DNA of 64,000 nt, taken from positions 1 to 64,000 of the forward strand of contig NZ_JALKAA010000009.1 in the NCBI RefSeq assembly GCF_024171605.1, in the 5' to 3' direction. Below are positions 1 through 9,167 of the stretch, in pieces. The notes beneath the pieces were generated by a model, which made no database searches, was not told the DNA's origin, and saw nothing but the letters and a program-made list of their open reading frames with translations. A program made the position numbers and the translations under genes. Positions within the stretch are counted from its first letter, which is position 1; each line of letters starts with the position of its first letter. The stretch is from Pontibacter sp. HSC-36F09. GTDB lineage: Bacteria > Bacteroidota > Bacteroidia > Cytophagales > Hymenobacteraceae.

Positions 1-3000
1 CCAGTTGCCGTAGTAGTAGTTGCCGTTACCATTGTCGCCGAACAGGGCGTAGGGCACTTTGTTGTCGGTGTAGGTCCTGCTCTGGGTGCCGCTCAACTCT
101 AGCCGCACGCTGCCCACCGTGCCCGGTGAGGTGTTGGCCCGGATGTTGACCTTGCTGCTCGGCAGCGATGCCAGGCTAATCACCGCCCCGTCCTCAATCG
201 TCAGCACGTCCCGCTCGTTGTTGGCGTTCACCAACGTAAAGCTAATCACTTGTTGGCTACCGACTGGCGGTTGATTTATACTCAGATCAAAGATGTCACT
301 TATTTCCCCACCTTTTCCATCTGCCGCAGATACCTTTACTGAATACAATGCTAGGGCACTTACAGGAGGAGTACCACTAAATGTGCGGGTTCCTCTATTG
401 AAGCTCAACCAGGAAGGCAACATGCCTCCATTTGACAGATTTGCTGTATAAGAGAGGGGATCTCCATCCGGATCTGAGAAGGTGTTTAAGGCAATAGTAA
501 AGTTAAATGCTGTTCCAACTATTGCGCTTTGATCAGGTATTGCATTTGCAATCACAGGTGGATTGTTCAATGGTGCAGTAACTGTTACCTGAACTGCGCC
601 TGAAACTGTGCTAGCTCCTTTATCGTCAATTGCTCTAGCAGTCAAAGAGTATGTTCCCACTGATATACCGTTCCAACTAAACTCGTACGGACTGTCCAAG
701 TCTTCTCCCAACTTAACCTCTCCGTTGTAGAACTCTACTTTGGAGACCGTTCCGTCTGTGTCGGAGGCAGAAGCTGTAATGGCGACAGAGGCCGGGGCCA
801 CAAATGCTGCTCCCTCTTCTGGAGATGTTATTGCCACCACCGGCAATTGGTTCACCGGATCATTCACTGTAATGTTTATACCTGAGGATACAGCTATGGC
901 ACCGGCATTGTCCGTAGCTTTGGCCGTCAGGGTATAGTCTCCCGTCGTCGCACCTCTCCAAACCAAGCTCCAGCCATCGCTGCCATCATTGTCTTCTCCT
1001 AGAGAGACTTCACCTTGGTAGAACTCCACTTTCGCTACTGTTCCGTCTGTGTCAGATGCTTCAGCAGTAATGGGAATATCTGATGAGGAGGTGAAGACAG
1101 CACCATTTTTTGGAGAAATTATTCCTACTACTGGCACCATGTTAGCAGGCGGATTTACCACAACTGACACAGGAGATGAAATAACAACCGCGCCAGCATT
1201 GTCAGTAGCCACGGCAGTGATTTGATAGGTACCAATGGCCACTCCACTCCAAGTAAAGGAATACGGACTAGCCAATGCCTCTCCTAACTTATCCTCACCA
1301 CTGTAGAATTCTACTTTGGAGATAGTGCCATCAGAATCGGTAGCCGTAGCGGCGATAGCAATTGTAGCCGGAGCCGTATAGGAAGCGTTATTCGCAGGTG
1401 CAGTCAGTCTCACCACTGGCAACTGGTTGACGGGTGCGGAAACAGTGATATTAACGGGCTCTGAAGTAGTAACTAAACCTTTATCATCAATTGCTCTAGC
1501 TCTGAGTTGGTAAGAATTCTCCGCCACATTTTCCCAGGTAAAGGTATATGGACTAGTCAGTGCTTCTCCAATTTTCGTTTCTCCATTAAGAAACTCCACA
1601 CGAGCTATTGTACCGTCTGCGTCAGCTGCAGTTGCACTGATTGCAATAGAGGCCGGCGCCGTGAAGGTGGTGTTATCAGCTGGGGAACTTATCGTAACTG
1701 TAGGTGCAGTGTTGACCGTCTCAGTCACCGTGATATTTACGGCAGAAGAGGTCACTGCAGCACCTCTATCGTCAGTAACTACGGTGGTTATCTGGTATGA
1801 CGCTGCAGGCACATTCGTCCAGGTGAACTCATAGGGGCTCGCTGACTTCTCCCCTAATTTAATCTCCCCATTGTAGAACTCTACCTTGGCTACTGTGCCA
1901 TCGTGGTCTGTAGCCGAAGCAACTATTTTAACTGAGGCGGGTGCAGTGAAGGCCTCTCCCGCTTCAGGACTTGTTATCGATATTATAGGCAGCTGGTTTT
2001 CCGGAAGGTTGATTGTCAGTACAAAGACATCACTGACCATACCCCCTCTTCCATCATGCGCCGAGACTTCAAGGTTGATAGAAGCCTGGGTATCACTGAG
2101 AGGTGTGCCACTGAAGGTACGCGTAGCTCCGTCAAATGTCAGCCAGGCAGGAAGCGGTTCCCCTCCTGACAGACCAGCTGTATAAGTTAATGGGTCGCCA
2201 TCCGGGTCTGAGAATACATCTGATCCAAACGTAAAGCTGAATGCAGTACCAACTGCGGCACTTTGGTCTGCTATTGCGTTTGCGACTACAGGCAATTGGT
2301 TGGCAGGCTCAGAGACATTTACACTAACTGTTGAGGAAATTGCTGAAGCGCCAGAATTATCAGTGGCTACTGCCTTAAGTTGATACGTTCCAACACCTAC
2401 ATTATTCCATGTGTAGGAATATGGGCTCTCCGTTACCTCACCTAATTTTACTTCGCCATTGTAGAACTCTACTTTAGAGACCGTTCCGTCTGCGTCGGAG
2501 GCAGAGGCTGTGATGGTGACAGAGGCCGGGGCCACAAATGCTGCTCCCTCTTCTGGAGATGTTATTGCCACCACCGGCAATTGGTTCACCGGATCATTCA
2601 CTGTAATGTTTATACCTGAGGATACAGCTATGGCACCGGCATTGTCCGTAGCTTTGGCCGTCAGGGTATAGGCCCCTGCCGTTATCTCATTCCAGGCCAG
2701 GCTCCAGCCATCGCTGCCGTCATTGTCTTCTCCTATCTTCGTCTCCCCCTGGAAAATCTCTACTTTGGCTACGTTGCCATCGGAATCAGAGGCAGAGGCT
2801 GTGATGATGACAGAGGCAGGCGCCGTGAAGATGGCGTTGTCCTCTGGAGTGGATATGGATACAACTGGCGGTTTGTTACCCAAAGGCGGCACATCATGGA
2901 ATACCACATCAACCCAATAGTTTGCTGACTGGCTGTTGTTTTCTGTAGGGAACGTCGGCGAGCCTGAGTAAAGGTATAATCCATTAGGGCCATCCTCACC

Positions 3001-6000
3001 ATTTGCCAGAGCAGTGAGAGGACTTCTATTTATGGCCAGATTGAAAAACTGATTTGTGGCGGAATACTTTCCTTCGCTGCTATGGTAAGATATAACGTAG
3101 GTAGTACCGGCCGTGACGGACACCGGAGAGGCGAAGGATGCCTCCTGCCAGCCCGAGGCGGTCTCGTTGCTGAACACCACCGAGGCCAGCAAGGAGCCGG
3201 TGGCGCTGTAGAGCTGCCCGGTGTGGGTCCCTGTGTTGCCGCCCTGCTTGTAGAAGCGCACGCCCGTCACGAAGCCGTCCACGGAGGCGCGGAACTTCAT
3301 GCCCATCTGAAGCCCCTGACCATCGTCATATAAATTATTACCTGGAACATCGCTTGTCTGAAACACCGAGCAAGGACATGCTGCTGTAACACGAACATTG
3401 ACTATTTCGGATATAGCAGTGCCCCCAGCATCGTCTGTAGCTTTGGCCGTCAGGGTATAGGCCCCTGCCGTTACCTCATTCCAGACCAGGCTCCAGCCGT
3501 CGCTGCCGTCGGTGTCCTCTCCTAGTTTCGTCTCTCCCTGGAAGAACTCCACCTTTGCTACGCTGCCATCGGAATCAGAGGCAGAGGCTGTGATGATGAC
3601 AGAGGCAGGCACCGTGAAGGATGCGTTGTCTGTAGGGGAACTGATTGCCACTGTCGGAGCAGTGTTAACAGGCCCGGAGACCGTGATGTTCACGACAGCG
3701 GAAGTAGTGGTAGCACCACTGTTATCTATGGCCTTGGCCGTTAAGGTATATGCCCCAGCCAGTACATTCTCCCAACTGTAGCTCCATCCGTTGCTATCAT
3801 CTGTGTCCTCCCCTAGTTTGGCTGCACCACTGTAGAACTCCACCTTCACAATATTACCGTCCGGATCTGAGGCAACAGCTGTAAGGTTTACTGTAGTTGG
3901 TCCTACAAATGTAGCCTCGTCTTCAGGGGATGTAAGGCTGACCCTGGGCGCTTGATTACCCGGAGTCGCTGCTGTGTTGAAGACAGCGTCTACCCAATAA
4001 TTACTAGCCTGATAGCTGCTAGTTGGAAACGCAGGTACGCTGGTATAGCTATAAACCCCATTGGATCCTACAGCTCCATTTTGTAAAGCAGTAAGAGGGC
4101 CATTCACAACAGCTTGGGTAAAGTAATTATCTGTTGCTGAATAATAGCCAGAATTAGTGTGATAAGATATAACGTAGGTAGTACCGGCCGTGACGAACAC
4201 CGGAGAGGCGAAGGATGCCTCCTGCCAGCCCGAGGCGGTCTCGTTGCTGAACACCACCGAGGCCAGCAAGGAGCCGGTGGCGCTGTAGAGCTGCCCGGTG
4301 TGGGTGCCTGTGTTGCCGCCCTGCTTGTAGAAGCGCACTCCCGTCACGAAGCCGTCCACGGAGGCGCGGAACTTCATGCCTAGCTGCAATGCTTGGTTAT
4401 CGTTTGCTAATGCTCCCGTTGGGGCAGCAGAAGGTTTGAACACTGTGCAGGGGCAAACAGCTTCCACCTTCACAGTTACCGTTCCGGAGACCGTAGTCCC
4501 TCCCAGATTATCTGTGGCTTTCGTCGTAATTTCATAATCGCCTGATTCTACATCATTCCAGGCAAAACTCCAGCCATCGCTGCCGTTACTGTCTTCCCCT
4601 ATTTTGTTTTGTCCCTGAAAGAATTCTACCAGGCTCACCGTTCCATCAGAATCCAAAGCATTGGCTGTGATGGTAATGGAGGCAGGAGCTGTGAAACTGT
4701 CTGTAGCTTTCGGTGAGGTGATATTCACTACCGGTGCTTGATTCGGAAGTGCATCAATGTCATAAACAGCAACATAATTGCCTGTTGTGCTTTCAAAGAA
4801 AGCGTACTCTATGCCTTTGATAATTTCAACTCTAAATGGCTTGTTTGCTCCATTTACAGTTAAGCTTATCAGACGGCCAGTTGCATCTGTCATTGGTAAC
4901 ATTCCCTGCAAGCTTCTTGCACCACTGGCTACATTCACCGAGAAATTTAGTTCCCCACCATTCCAAGTCATGGAGCTAAAGGAAGACTCGTTGCGACCGT
5001 CTAGCCAAGCTAATAACTGCTTGGAAGAAATTACAGGTACGTTCCGCGATTTTGCTGATGCAATGATTGCATCTGACCCGTCTGACCTGCTTGCGTCTGT
5101 GTGCATATTTGCGCAGAACACACCGTAATACCCTTCCGAACCTAAAGCCTTGTTCAGCAGCTGGTCCATAGTGAAAGGGAAGCTTTGGTCAGACTCATCC
5201 GTCATCTGAGTCGTGAGTTGGTATACATCAATAAGCCCTCCATCCAAATCAGCGAAACGCATTGGTATACCGGAGCCCGTGAACATACCGGGTCTATCCT
5301 GCACCCAAGGGCTTGGCCAGTAATAGTAGTTAGCATCCAGTCTTATACCTTTAGGCGCCTCTAATTTAGGCTGCGTGTGCCAGTCACTCCAAGCAATACA
5401 ATGCGTTCGGTTTGTAGAGGGTGCTGCCACGCTAGGATAGTGTGCTTTGAATTCAGCAAGTTGATTTGCTAAGTCCCGCTCTAAAGAGGTTGGGGTAAAG
5501 TTCTCACAATTAGTCGTAAGGTGTAGCGCAATCTCAAACCCCTGTTGCTCAAACGCTCTCGCCTCTGCGTCAGTTAAAGGCGTGTTAGGGTAAATGTAGG
5601 ATGTGCCACGGATTGCGCGCCAGTCCGCTACAGCCTCCGCACTATTATCAGTACTGAGTTGAAGGTACTGATTGAAACGTGCCTTTGTACCACCGTTACC
5701 GTGGTCATCCCCTGTCATGACAACCGCGGCCTTGAGTCCCCTTGGTAAGTACCAAAAGCGAGGTATAGGTTTGCGGGAGTTCAGTGTGATAATATTGGCT
5801 AGCAGACGTTGTTGCTCATCAGCCTGCGGAATAGCAACTTTACTCAAGTCAATCCAGTCAGGATAAAACTGGTCGTCGGAACGAATAGGTCCGGCTTGGC
5901 CATCTCTCTTTTGACCTGCCCATTCTGGGTTACCCTGCCGCGTATAAATGACTGATTTTGCTAAATCGTATGTAAAGGCAACAGCTGTACCACCCTGGTC

Positions 6001-6792
6001 ACCAACTTTATGCATTGTAACTGCGGGATAAGTTGTCGCTGTGGTAGCGTTAGAATATAAAGTAGCTATTTTAGTGGCCCCGTTTATCTGATACAAATCT
6101 GCCGCTCCCTGATACTGTATCGTCTGGTTGACTATACCTTTACCTGGACCGGTGGATGTATGCACCAGTAAGTATTTGTTAGCGAGTGTTCCGCCTGCTG
6201 GTTGCAAACCCATCATTGGGGCTAACCTGGCATCAGGTCTGAGTGCTATCAACACCCCGCCTGCACTTGTCCAGTCAATAAGCATAGTTACCTGTGAATC
6301 AGAAAGTGGTATGTTGCCTACTATTACTACATCGTAGGTGCTCAACATAGCTGCATTGACAGCAGTTATATCAGCACTACTGAACCCGTTTAGTCCCTCC
6401 GCTGTCAATATCTCGGAAGTATAATGGCTAAATTTGTTGGAAGCAGAACTAATTAAAAGTATGGACTCACCGCTGCCGGCAACAGAAGCTAAGGAAGTAG
6501 AACTCTCAAGCATTGATAAGTCATTTCCTAAAGCTACGCTAGCTCTTACTGAACCTGGAAAATTTTTTTCTGAAGAAGAATGGGACGCCATTACCGTCCC
6601 ACTCCCTATTTTATCTGCACTCTTTAGAAAGGCTGATTTAAATAGCTTGATTTCTGAGATTTGCTCCAGAGACGATGCTGAACCAGAGTTGTTATCGTTC
6701 AGTTGAGCAGAGGCAACATATATGGAACAGAAAACAATCAGGAGTAATAGGAGATGCTTCTTGAAAGCGGTAGTTGTAAATATCATGTTCAT
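1..6792 (-). CDS. Giant secreted deacetylase-like / Ig-repeat / DUF4082 protein (3' end missing)
   Basis: The frame is open from an ATG at 6792 to the left edge: 2264 codons, no stop, so the C-terminus is unseen. Residues 1-29 are a signal peptide (Lys-Lys, then a Leu/Ile-rich core, then VASAQ). Residues about 60-250 look like a glutamine-amidotransferase-like fold. Near residue 360 there is MTGDDHG and near 420 ALHLTTN, which resemble the metal-binding motifs of NodB/CE4 polysaccharide deacetylases; the match is partial. From about residue 683 come roughly ten Ig-like domains (typical phrase SDGTVSKVEFYNGE), two DUF4082 domains starting at a CPC motif (about 781-943 and 1141-1305), and two He_PIG-type domains (phrase FSDPDGDPL). 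The last visible stretch (YALFGDNGNG) resembles a domain common near the end of Bacteroidota secreted proteins. A T9SS sorting domain would be expected but is outside the window. It lies downstream of the polysaccharide locus, so a role on that polymer is plausible but inferred. Confidence 0.85.
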   Translation of the reverse strand, partial: MNMIFTTTAFKKHLLLLLIVFCSIYVASAQLNDNNSGSASSLEQISEIKLFKSAFLKSADKIGSGTVMASHSSSEKNFPGSVRASVALGNDLSMLESSTSLASVAGSGESILLISSASNKFSHYTSEILTAEGLNGFSSADITAVNAAMLSTYDVVIVGNIPLSDSQVTMLIDWTSAGGVLIALRPDARLAPMMGLQPAGGTLANKYLLVHTSTGPGKGIVNQTIQYQGAADLYQINGATKIATLYSNATTATTYPAVTMHKVGDQGGTAVAFTYDLAKSVIYTRQGNPEWAGQKRDGQAGPIRSDDQFYPDWIDLSKVAIPQADEQQRLLANIITLNSRKPIPRFWYLPRGLKAAVVMTGDDHGNGGTKARFNQYLQLSTDNSAEAVADWRAIRGTSYIYPNTPLTDAEARAFEQQGFEIALHLTTNCENFTPTSLERDLANQLAEFKAHYPSVAAPSTNRTHCIAWSDWHTQPKLEAPKGIRLDANYYYWPSPWVQDRPGMFTGSGIPMRFADLDGGLIDVYQLTTQMTDESDQSFPFTMDQLLNKALGSEGYYGVFCANMHTDASRSDGSDAIIASAKSRNVPVISSKQLLAWLDGRNESSFSSMTWNGGELNFSVNVASGARSLQGMLPMTDATGRLISLTVNGANKPFRVEIIKGIEYAFFESTTGNYVAVYDIDALPNQAPVVNITSPKATDSFTAPASITITANALDSDGTVSLVEFFQGQNKIGEDSNGSDGWSFAWNDVESGDYEITTKATDNLGGTTVSGTVTVKVEAVCPCTVFKPSAAPTGALANDNQALQLGMKFRASVDGFVTGVRFYKQGGNTGTHTGQLYSATGSLLASVVFSNETASGWQEASFASPVFVTAGTTYVISYHTNSGYYSATDNYFTQAVVNGPLTALQNGAVGSNGVYSYTSVPAFPTSSYQASNYWVDAVFNTAATPGNQAPRVSLTSPEDEATFVGPTTVNLTAVASDPDGNIVKVEFYSGAAKLGEDTDDSNGWSYSWENVLAGAYTLTAKAIDNSGATTTSAVVNITVSGPVNTAPTVAISSPTDNASFTVPASVIITASASDSDGSVAKVEFFQGETKLGEDTDGSDGWSLVWNEVTAGAYTLTAKATDDAGGTAISEIVNVRVTAACPCSVFQTSDVPGNNLYDDGQGLQMGMKFRASVDGFVTGVRFYKQGGNTGTHTGQLYSATGSLLASVVFSNETASGWQEASFASPVSVTAGTTYVISYHSSEGKYSATNQFFNLAINRSPLTALANGEDGPNGLYLYSGSPTFPTENNSQSANYWVDVVFHDVPPLGNKPPVVSISTPEDNAIFTAPASVIITASASDSDGNVAKVEIFQGETKIGEDNDGSDGWSLAWNEITAGAYTLTAKATDNAGAIAVSSGINITVNDPVNQLPVVAITSPEEGAAFVAPASVTITASASDADGTVSKVEFYNGEVKLGEVTESPYSYTWNNVGVGTYQLKAVATDNSGASAISSTVSVNVSEPANQLPVVANAIADQSAAVGTAFSFTFGSDVFSDPDGDPLTYTAGLSGGEPLPAWLTFDGATRTFSGTPLSDTQASINLEVSAHDGRGGMVSDVFVLTINLPENQLPIISITSPEAGEAFTAPASVKIVASATDHDGTVAKVEFYNGEIKLGEKSASPYEFTWTNVPAASYQITTVVTDDRGAAVTSSAVNITVTETVNTAPTVTISSPADNTTFTAPASIAISATAADADGTIARVEFLNGETKIGEALTSPYTFTWENVAENSYQLRARAIDDKGLVTTSEPVNITVSAPVNQLPVVRLTAPANNASYTAPATIAIAATATDSDGTISKVEFYSGEDKLGEALASPYSFTWSGVAIGTYQITAVATDNAGAVVISSPVSVVVNPPANMVPVVGIISPKNGAVFTSSSDIPITAEASDTDGTVAKVEFYQGEVSLGEDNDGSDGWSLVWRGATTGDYTLTAKATDNAGAIAVSSGINITVNDPVNQLPVVAITSPEEGAAFVAPASVAITASASDTDGTVSKVEFYNGEVKLGEDLDSPYEFSWNGISVGTYSLTARAIDDKGASTVSGAVQVTVTAPLNNPPVIANAIPDQSAIVGTAFNFTIALNTFSDPDGDPLSYTANLSNGGMLPSWLSFNRGTRTFSGTPPVSALALYSVKVSAADGKGGEISDIFDLSINQPPVGSQQVISFTLVNANNERDVLTIEDGAVISLASLPSSKVNIRANTSPGTVGSVRLELSGTQSRTYTDNKVPYALFGDNGNGNYYYGNW
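727..937 (-). repeat. Intragenic repeat A, copy 1 (211 bp)
   Basis: This segment of the giant gene is nearly identical at DNA level to 2461-2671, with only a handful of differences, and encodes the end of one Ig-like domain and the start of the next. Other Ig domains in the gene are far more divergent, which points to recent duplication or gene conversion. Confidence 0.85.
2461..2671 (-). repeat. Intragenic repeat A, copy 2 (211 bp)
   Basis: Partner of 727-937, same phase and same length. It runs directly into repeat C (2648-2830), so this part of the gene is a mosaic of recently copied Ig units. Confidence 0.85.
2648..2830 (-). repeat. Intragenic repeat C, copy 1 (183 bp)
   Basis: Closely similar, without indels, to 3437-3619 (constant offset of 789 bases). 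Encodes most of an Ig-like domain (phrase FQGETK). Somewhat more diverged than repeats A and B. Confidence 0.75.
3086..3303 (-). repeat. Intragenic repeat B, copy 1 (218 bp, DUF4082 core)
   Basis: Nearly identical to 4163-4380. It covers the GMKFRASVDGFVTG core of the second DUF4082 domain down to its HTGQLYSATG and TTYVISYHS segments. The flanks of the two DUF4082 domains differ much more, so only the core has been homogenised. Confidence 0.85.
3437..3619 (-). repeat. Intragenic repeat C, copy 2 (183 bp)
   Basis: Partner of 2648-2830. Each copy precedes, on the coding strand, either a DUF4082 domain or another Ig domain, so the repeated unit is the Ig domain itself. Confidence 0.75.
4163..4380 (-). 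repeat. Intragenic repeat B, copy 2 (218 bp, DUF4082 core)
   Basis: Partner of 3086-3303, lying in the first DUF4082 domain. Differences are limited to a few bases over 218. Confidence 0.85.
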
Positions 6793-7388
6793 AAGTAGAC
6801 TGTTTTAATATAGCAAGGCTTCAAAGCAGTTTATGAAACCTAAGGCTGCGTATGAAAAGTTAAATTCAACATAACTATAGACGGGAATTGATTTGCTTGT
6901 CCCCATTTAGTTATCTGTGGAAAATTAGAAAATACTATTTATTTGCATTATTGGGATAGCAAACAGATATAATCCTTAATGCTATTCATTTGCAATTTGA
7001 AGAGTGGTAGTAAATCAATATAAAATATTTAGATTATATTAATTTATATAACAAAATCAATAAATATCTTTACGGTGAATATTTATTATTAGATAGACAC
7101 AAATATAAATTGTGTAATTTATATTTTAACTTCTTAGTTAAGGTTTGAAATTAACAGGTGAACGGTGACAATCAGAAGGTAAGCGATAGGTTAGAAATTA
7201 GATATACAGTGGTTATCGGTATTTTAATTGTATTGTCTAACTTATTAATTAAATCTCAACATCAATCACCGTAAGAAGAGTGTTTAAAATGTTATGTAAT
7301 CAATACTTGAGGCTTAAGAAAGGTCTTAGACCTGATTTGGAGAGATTTATGCCGAAATCAACTGTTGATGTCAATTGGATTTGTCATT
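6793..7388. other. AT-rich intergenic region upstream of the giant gene
   Basis: About 600 bases with no convincing ORF. It must hold the leader and promoter of the giant minus-strand gene, but no clear TAnnTTTG box was found. Two small dyads are visible near its right end: AGGTCTTAGACCT (7321-7333) and ATCAACTGTTGAT (7357-7369). They could be an operator or part of the end of the polysaccharide transcript; neither is followed by a run of T. Confidence 0.5.
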
Positions 7389-8078
7389 TTATTTGAATGG
7401 CTTTAAAACAACAGAAAATTGAAATAACTCCAGCTTAAACTCTTGATTTGTTTTCTTCTGTGTCATACCGATATGATTGATGCCATGCATGAATCTGGCA
7501 TCAAGACTTACCCTGTCGGTTAATCTGTAATCCATGCCTACAGCAATTCCAATATTTCTCTCTTCAGTTTCATGAATTATGTTTGTAGAGGTACTTTCAT
7601 AGCGCTCCTTTGCGTATAAAAGTAAATCAAACTGACCTCCCATACCGACTGAAAGCCTCGGAGTTGCTCTATACTTTATGATTACGGGTAGAGAGAGATA
7701 GCCAAGGATGTATGTGAGCCCTTCTCCCTTTGCTTTACCAGTCAGGTGAGTGTATAGATACTCCTGTTGAAGGAAAAACTTTTGATAAACGGGAACTTCT
7801 ATAAGTAATCCAACCACACCTCCTACGCCTCGTGTTGCATCTACGTGAAGTGTAGGTTTGGGAAAACTCTTATTGAAGTTCATATTGGACACCCCTGCTC
7901 CTAGCTTTAAACCAAACCTAACCTTTCGATCTTCCTCCAAATCAGGTGTGGCATCTGAGAGAGAATTAGGTAGCTGGTTTACAAAGGCTTGGTTTTTATT
8001 GTCGACTATATCACATCCTTTGAGAACACCTGGAAAACTAACAGAGATAAGTAACAGGGAGGCTATCACATAGTACAT
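7389..8078 (-). CDS. Outer-membrane beta-barrel protein, PorT-like
   Basis: 229 residues. A hydrophobic N-terminal segment (VIASLLLISVSFPGVLKG) acts as a signal peptide. From about residue 53 the phrase KVRFGLKLGAGVSNMNF starts a typical Bacteroidota small barrel (outer-membrane beta-barrel / PorT group), with alternating hydrophobic strands, an LSVGMGGQFDLLLY strand and a last strand ending in FSVVLKPFK. It is the last gene of the minus-strand polysaccharide locus and follows the fucose synthase gene by about 60 bases, so it is probably co-transcribed. A role in surface attachment or export of the polymer is possible, but the family has no single function. Confidence 0.75.
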   Translation of the reverse strand: MYYVIASLLLISVSFPGVLKGCDIVDNKNQAFVNQLPNSLSDATPDLEEDRKVRFGLKLGAGVSNMNFNKSFPKPTLHVDATRGVGGVVGLLIEVPVYQKFFLQQEYLYTHLTGKAKGEGLTYILGYLSLPVIIKYRATPRLSVGMGGQFDLLLYAKERYESTSTNIIHETEERNIGIAVGMDYRLTDRVSLDARFMHGINHIGMTQKKTNQEFKLELFQFSVVLKPFK

Positions 8079-8138
8079 GTACCTGAAGTTAGATTGTGAT
8101 ATAGTTACTTTGCAAGCGCGGCAACAAATTATCAGGGC

Positions 8139-9074
8139 TTATGATACCCAATGCCTGTCTTTTACCTCATCATAAGCATTGCGAATGCCGTCTTTTAATG
8201 ATATTTTAGCTTTCCAGCCCAGAGACGAGAGCTTGGATACATCCATTAGCTTACGAGGCGTACCATCTGGTTTACTAGGGTCTGTTAATATTTCTCCATC
8301 ATATCCGACAACTTGCTGCACTAATTTTGCCAATTCCAAAATACTAATGTCTTCGCCAACACCTATGTTGATGACACCTGCTTCATTATAAGTTTTCATC
8401 AGGTATAAAAGAGCATCAGCTAAGTCATCGGCATGTAGAAACTCTCGCTTAGGTGTACCGCTTCCCCATATCATCACAGAGCGTTCGCCTCTGATGTTTG
8501 CCGTTATAAACTTTCTCATCAATGCAGGCAGCACGTGAGAATTTAGTAAATCATAATTATCATTCGGACCATAGATATTAGTAGGCATAACAGATATGAA
8601 ATTGCAACCGTACTGTTCCCTATAAAAATCGCAAAGCTTAATACCGGCAATTTTTGCAATAGCATAAGGTTCATTTGTAGGCTCTATACTTCCTGTTAAG
8701 AGATATTCCTCTTTCATTGGCTGTGGGCAGTGCTTAGGGTATATACAGGAAGATCCTAGAACCATTAACTTTTTAACATTGTATAGGTAGGAAGCATGAA
8801 TGACATTGTTTTGAATCATCAGGTTATCATAAATAAACTCAGCCCGGAACGTGCTATTTGCTATTATCCCTCCCACTTTCGCTGCGGCCAAAAAAACATA
8901 ATCAGGCCTTTCAGACTCAAAGAAATTGTTCACCATCTGCTGGTTTCTCAAATCAAGCTCTTGAGAAGTTTTGAGTACAATATTGTTGTATCCGTCCTGT
9001 CGTAACTTTCTTACTATAGCCGAACCAACCATACCTTTATGCCCAGCTACATAGATTTTATCTGCTTTTTCCAT
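8139..9074 (-). CDS. fcl: GDP-L-fucose synthase
   Basis: 311 residues, the usual length. It converts GDP-4-keto-6-deoxy-mannose to GDP-L-fucose by epimerisation and NADPH-dependent reduction in the cytoplasm. Visible are the Rossmann motif GHKGMVG (residues 11-17), the GSSCIYP segment with the catalytic Ser (about 108-109) and the YxxxK pair Tyr137/Lys141. The NPYAIAK-type context and the [11 protein letters not shown] segment are typical of this SDR subgroup. It supplies fucose to the polysaccharide made by the upstream glycosyltransferases. The GDP-mannose 4,6-dehydratase (gmd) that should feed it is not in the window. Confidence 0.93.
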   Translation of the reverse strand: MEKADKIYVAGHKGMVGSAIVRKLRQDGYNNIVLKTSQELDLRNQQMVNNFFESERPDYVFLAAAKVGGIIANSTFRAEFIYDNLMIQNNVIHASYLYNVKKLMVLGSSCIYPKHCPQPMKEEYLLTGSIEPTNEPYAIAKIAGIKLCDFYREQYGCNFISVMPTNIYGPNDNYDLLNSHVLPALMRKFITANIRGERSVMIWGSGTPKREFLHADDLADALLYLMKTYNEAGVINIGVGEDISILELAKLVQQVVGYDGEILTDPSKPDGTPRKLMDVSKLSSLGWKAKISLKDGIRNAYDEVKDRHWVS

Positions 9075-9167
9075 TTTTAAACAATTAAATACACTATTGC
9101 TTTATCATATATGTAATTAATATTTAACCCATTCTTTAAGAGACAGAAATTCGATATTATGGTTTGA

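Noticed and set aside
727..4380. Repeats in the giant gene as a possible CRISPR array
   Set aside because: Units are about 200 bases, in frame, and encode Ig and DUF4082 domains; there are no short regular repeats or unique spacers and no cas genes.
3082..4383. Two similar plus-strand frames of 83 and 74 codons (3082-3333 and 4159-4383)
   Set aside because: They are antisense shadows of the nearly identical DUF4082 cores of the giant minus-strand gene; the similarity comes from the DNA repeat, not from a gene family.
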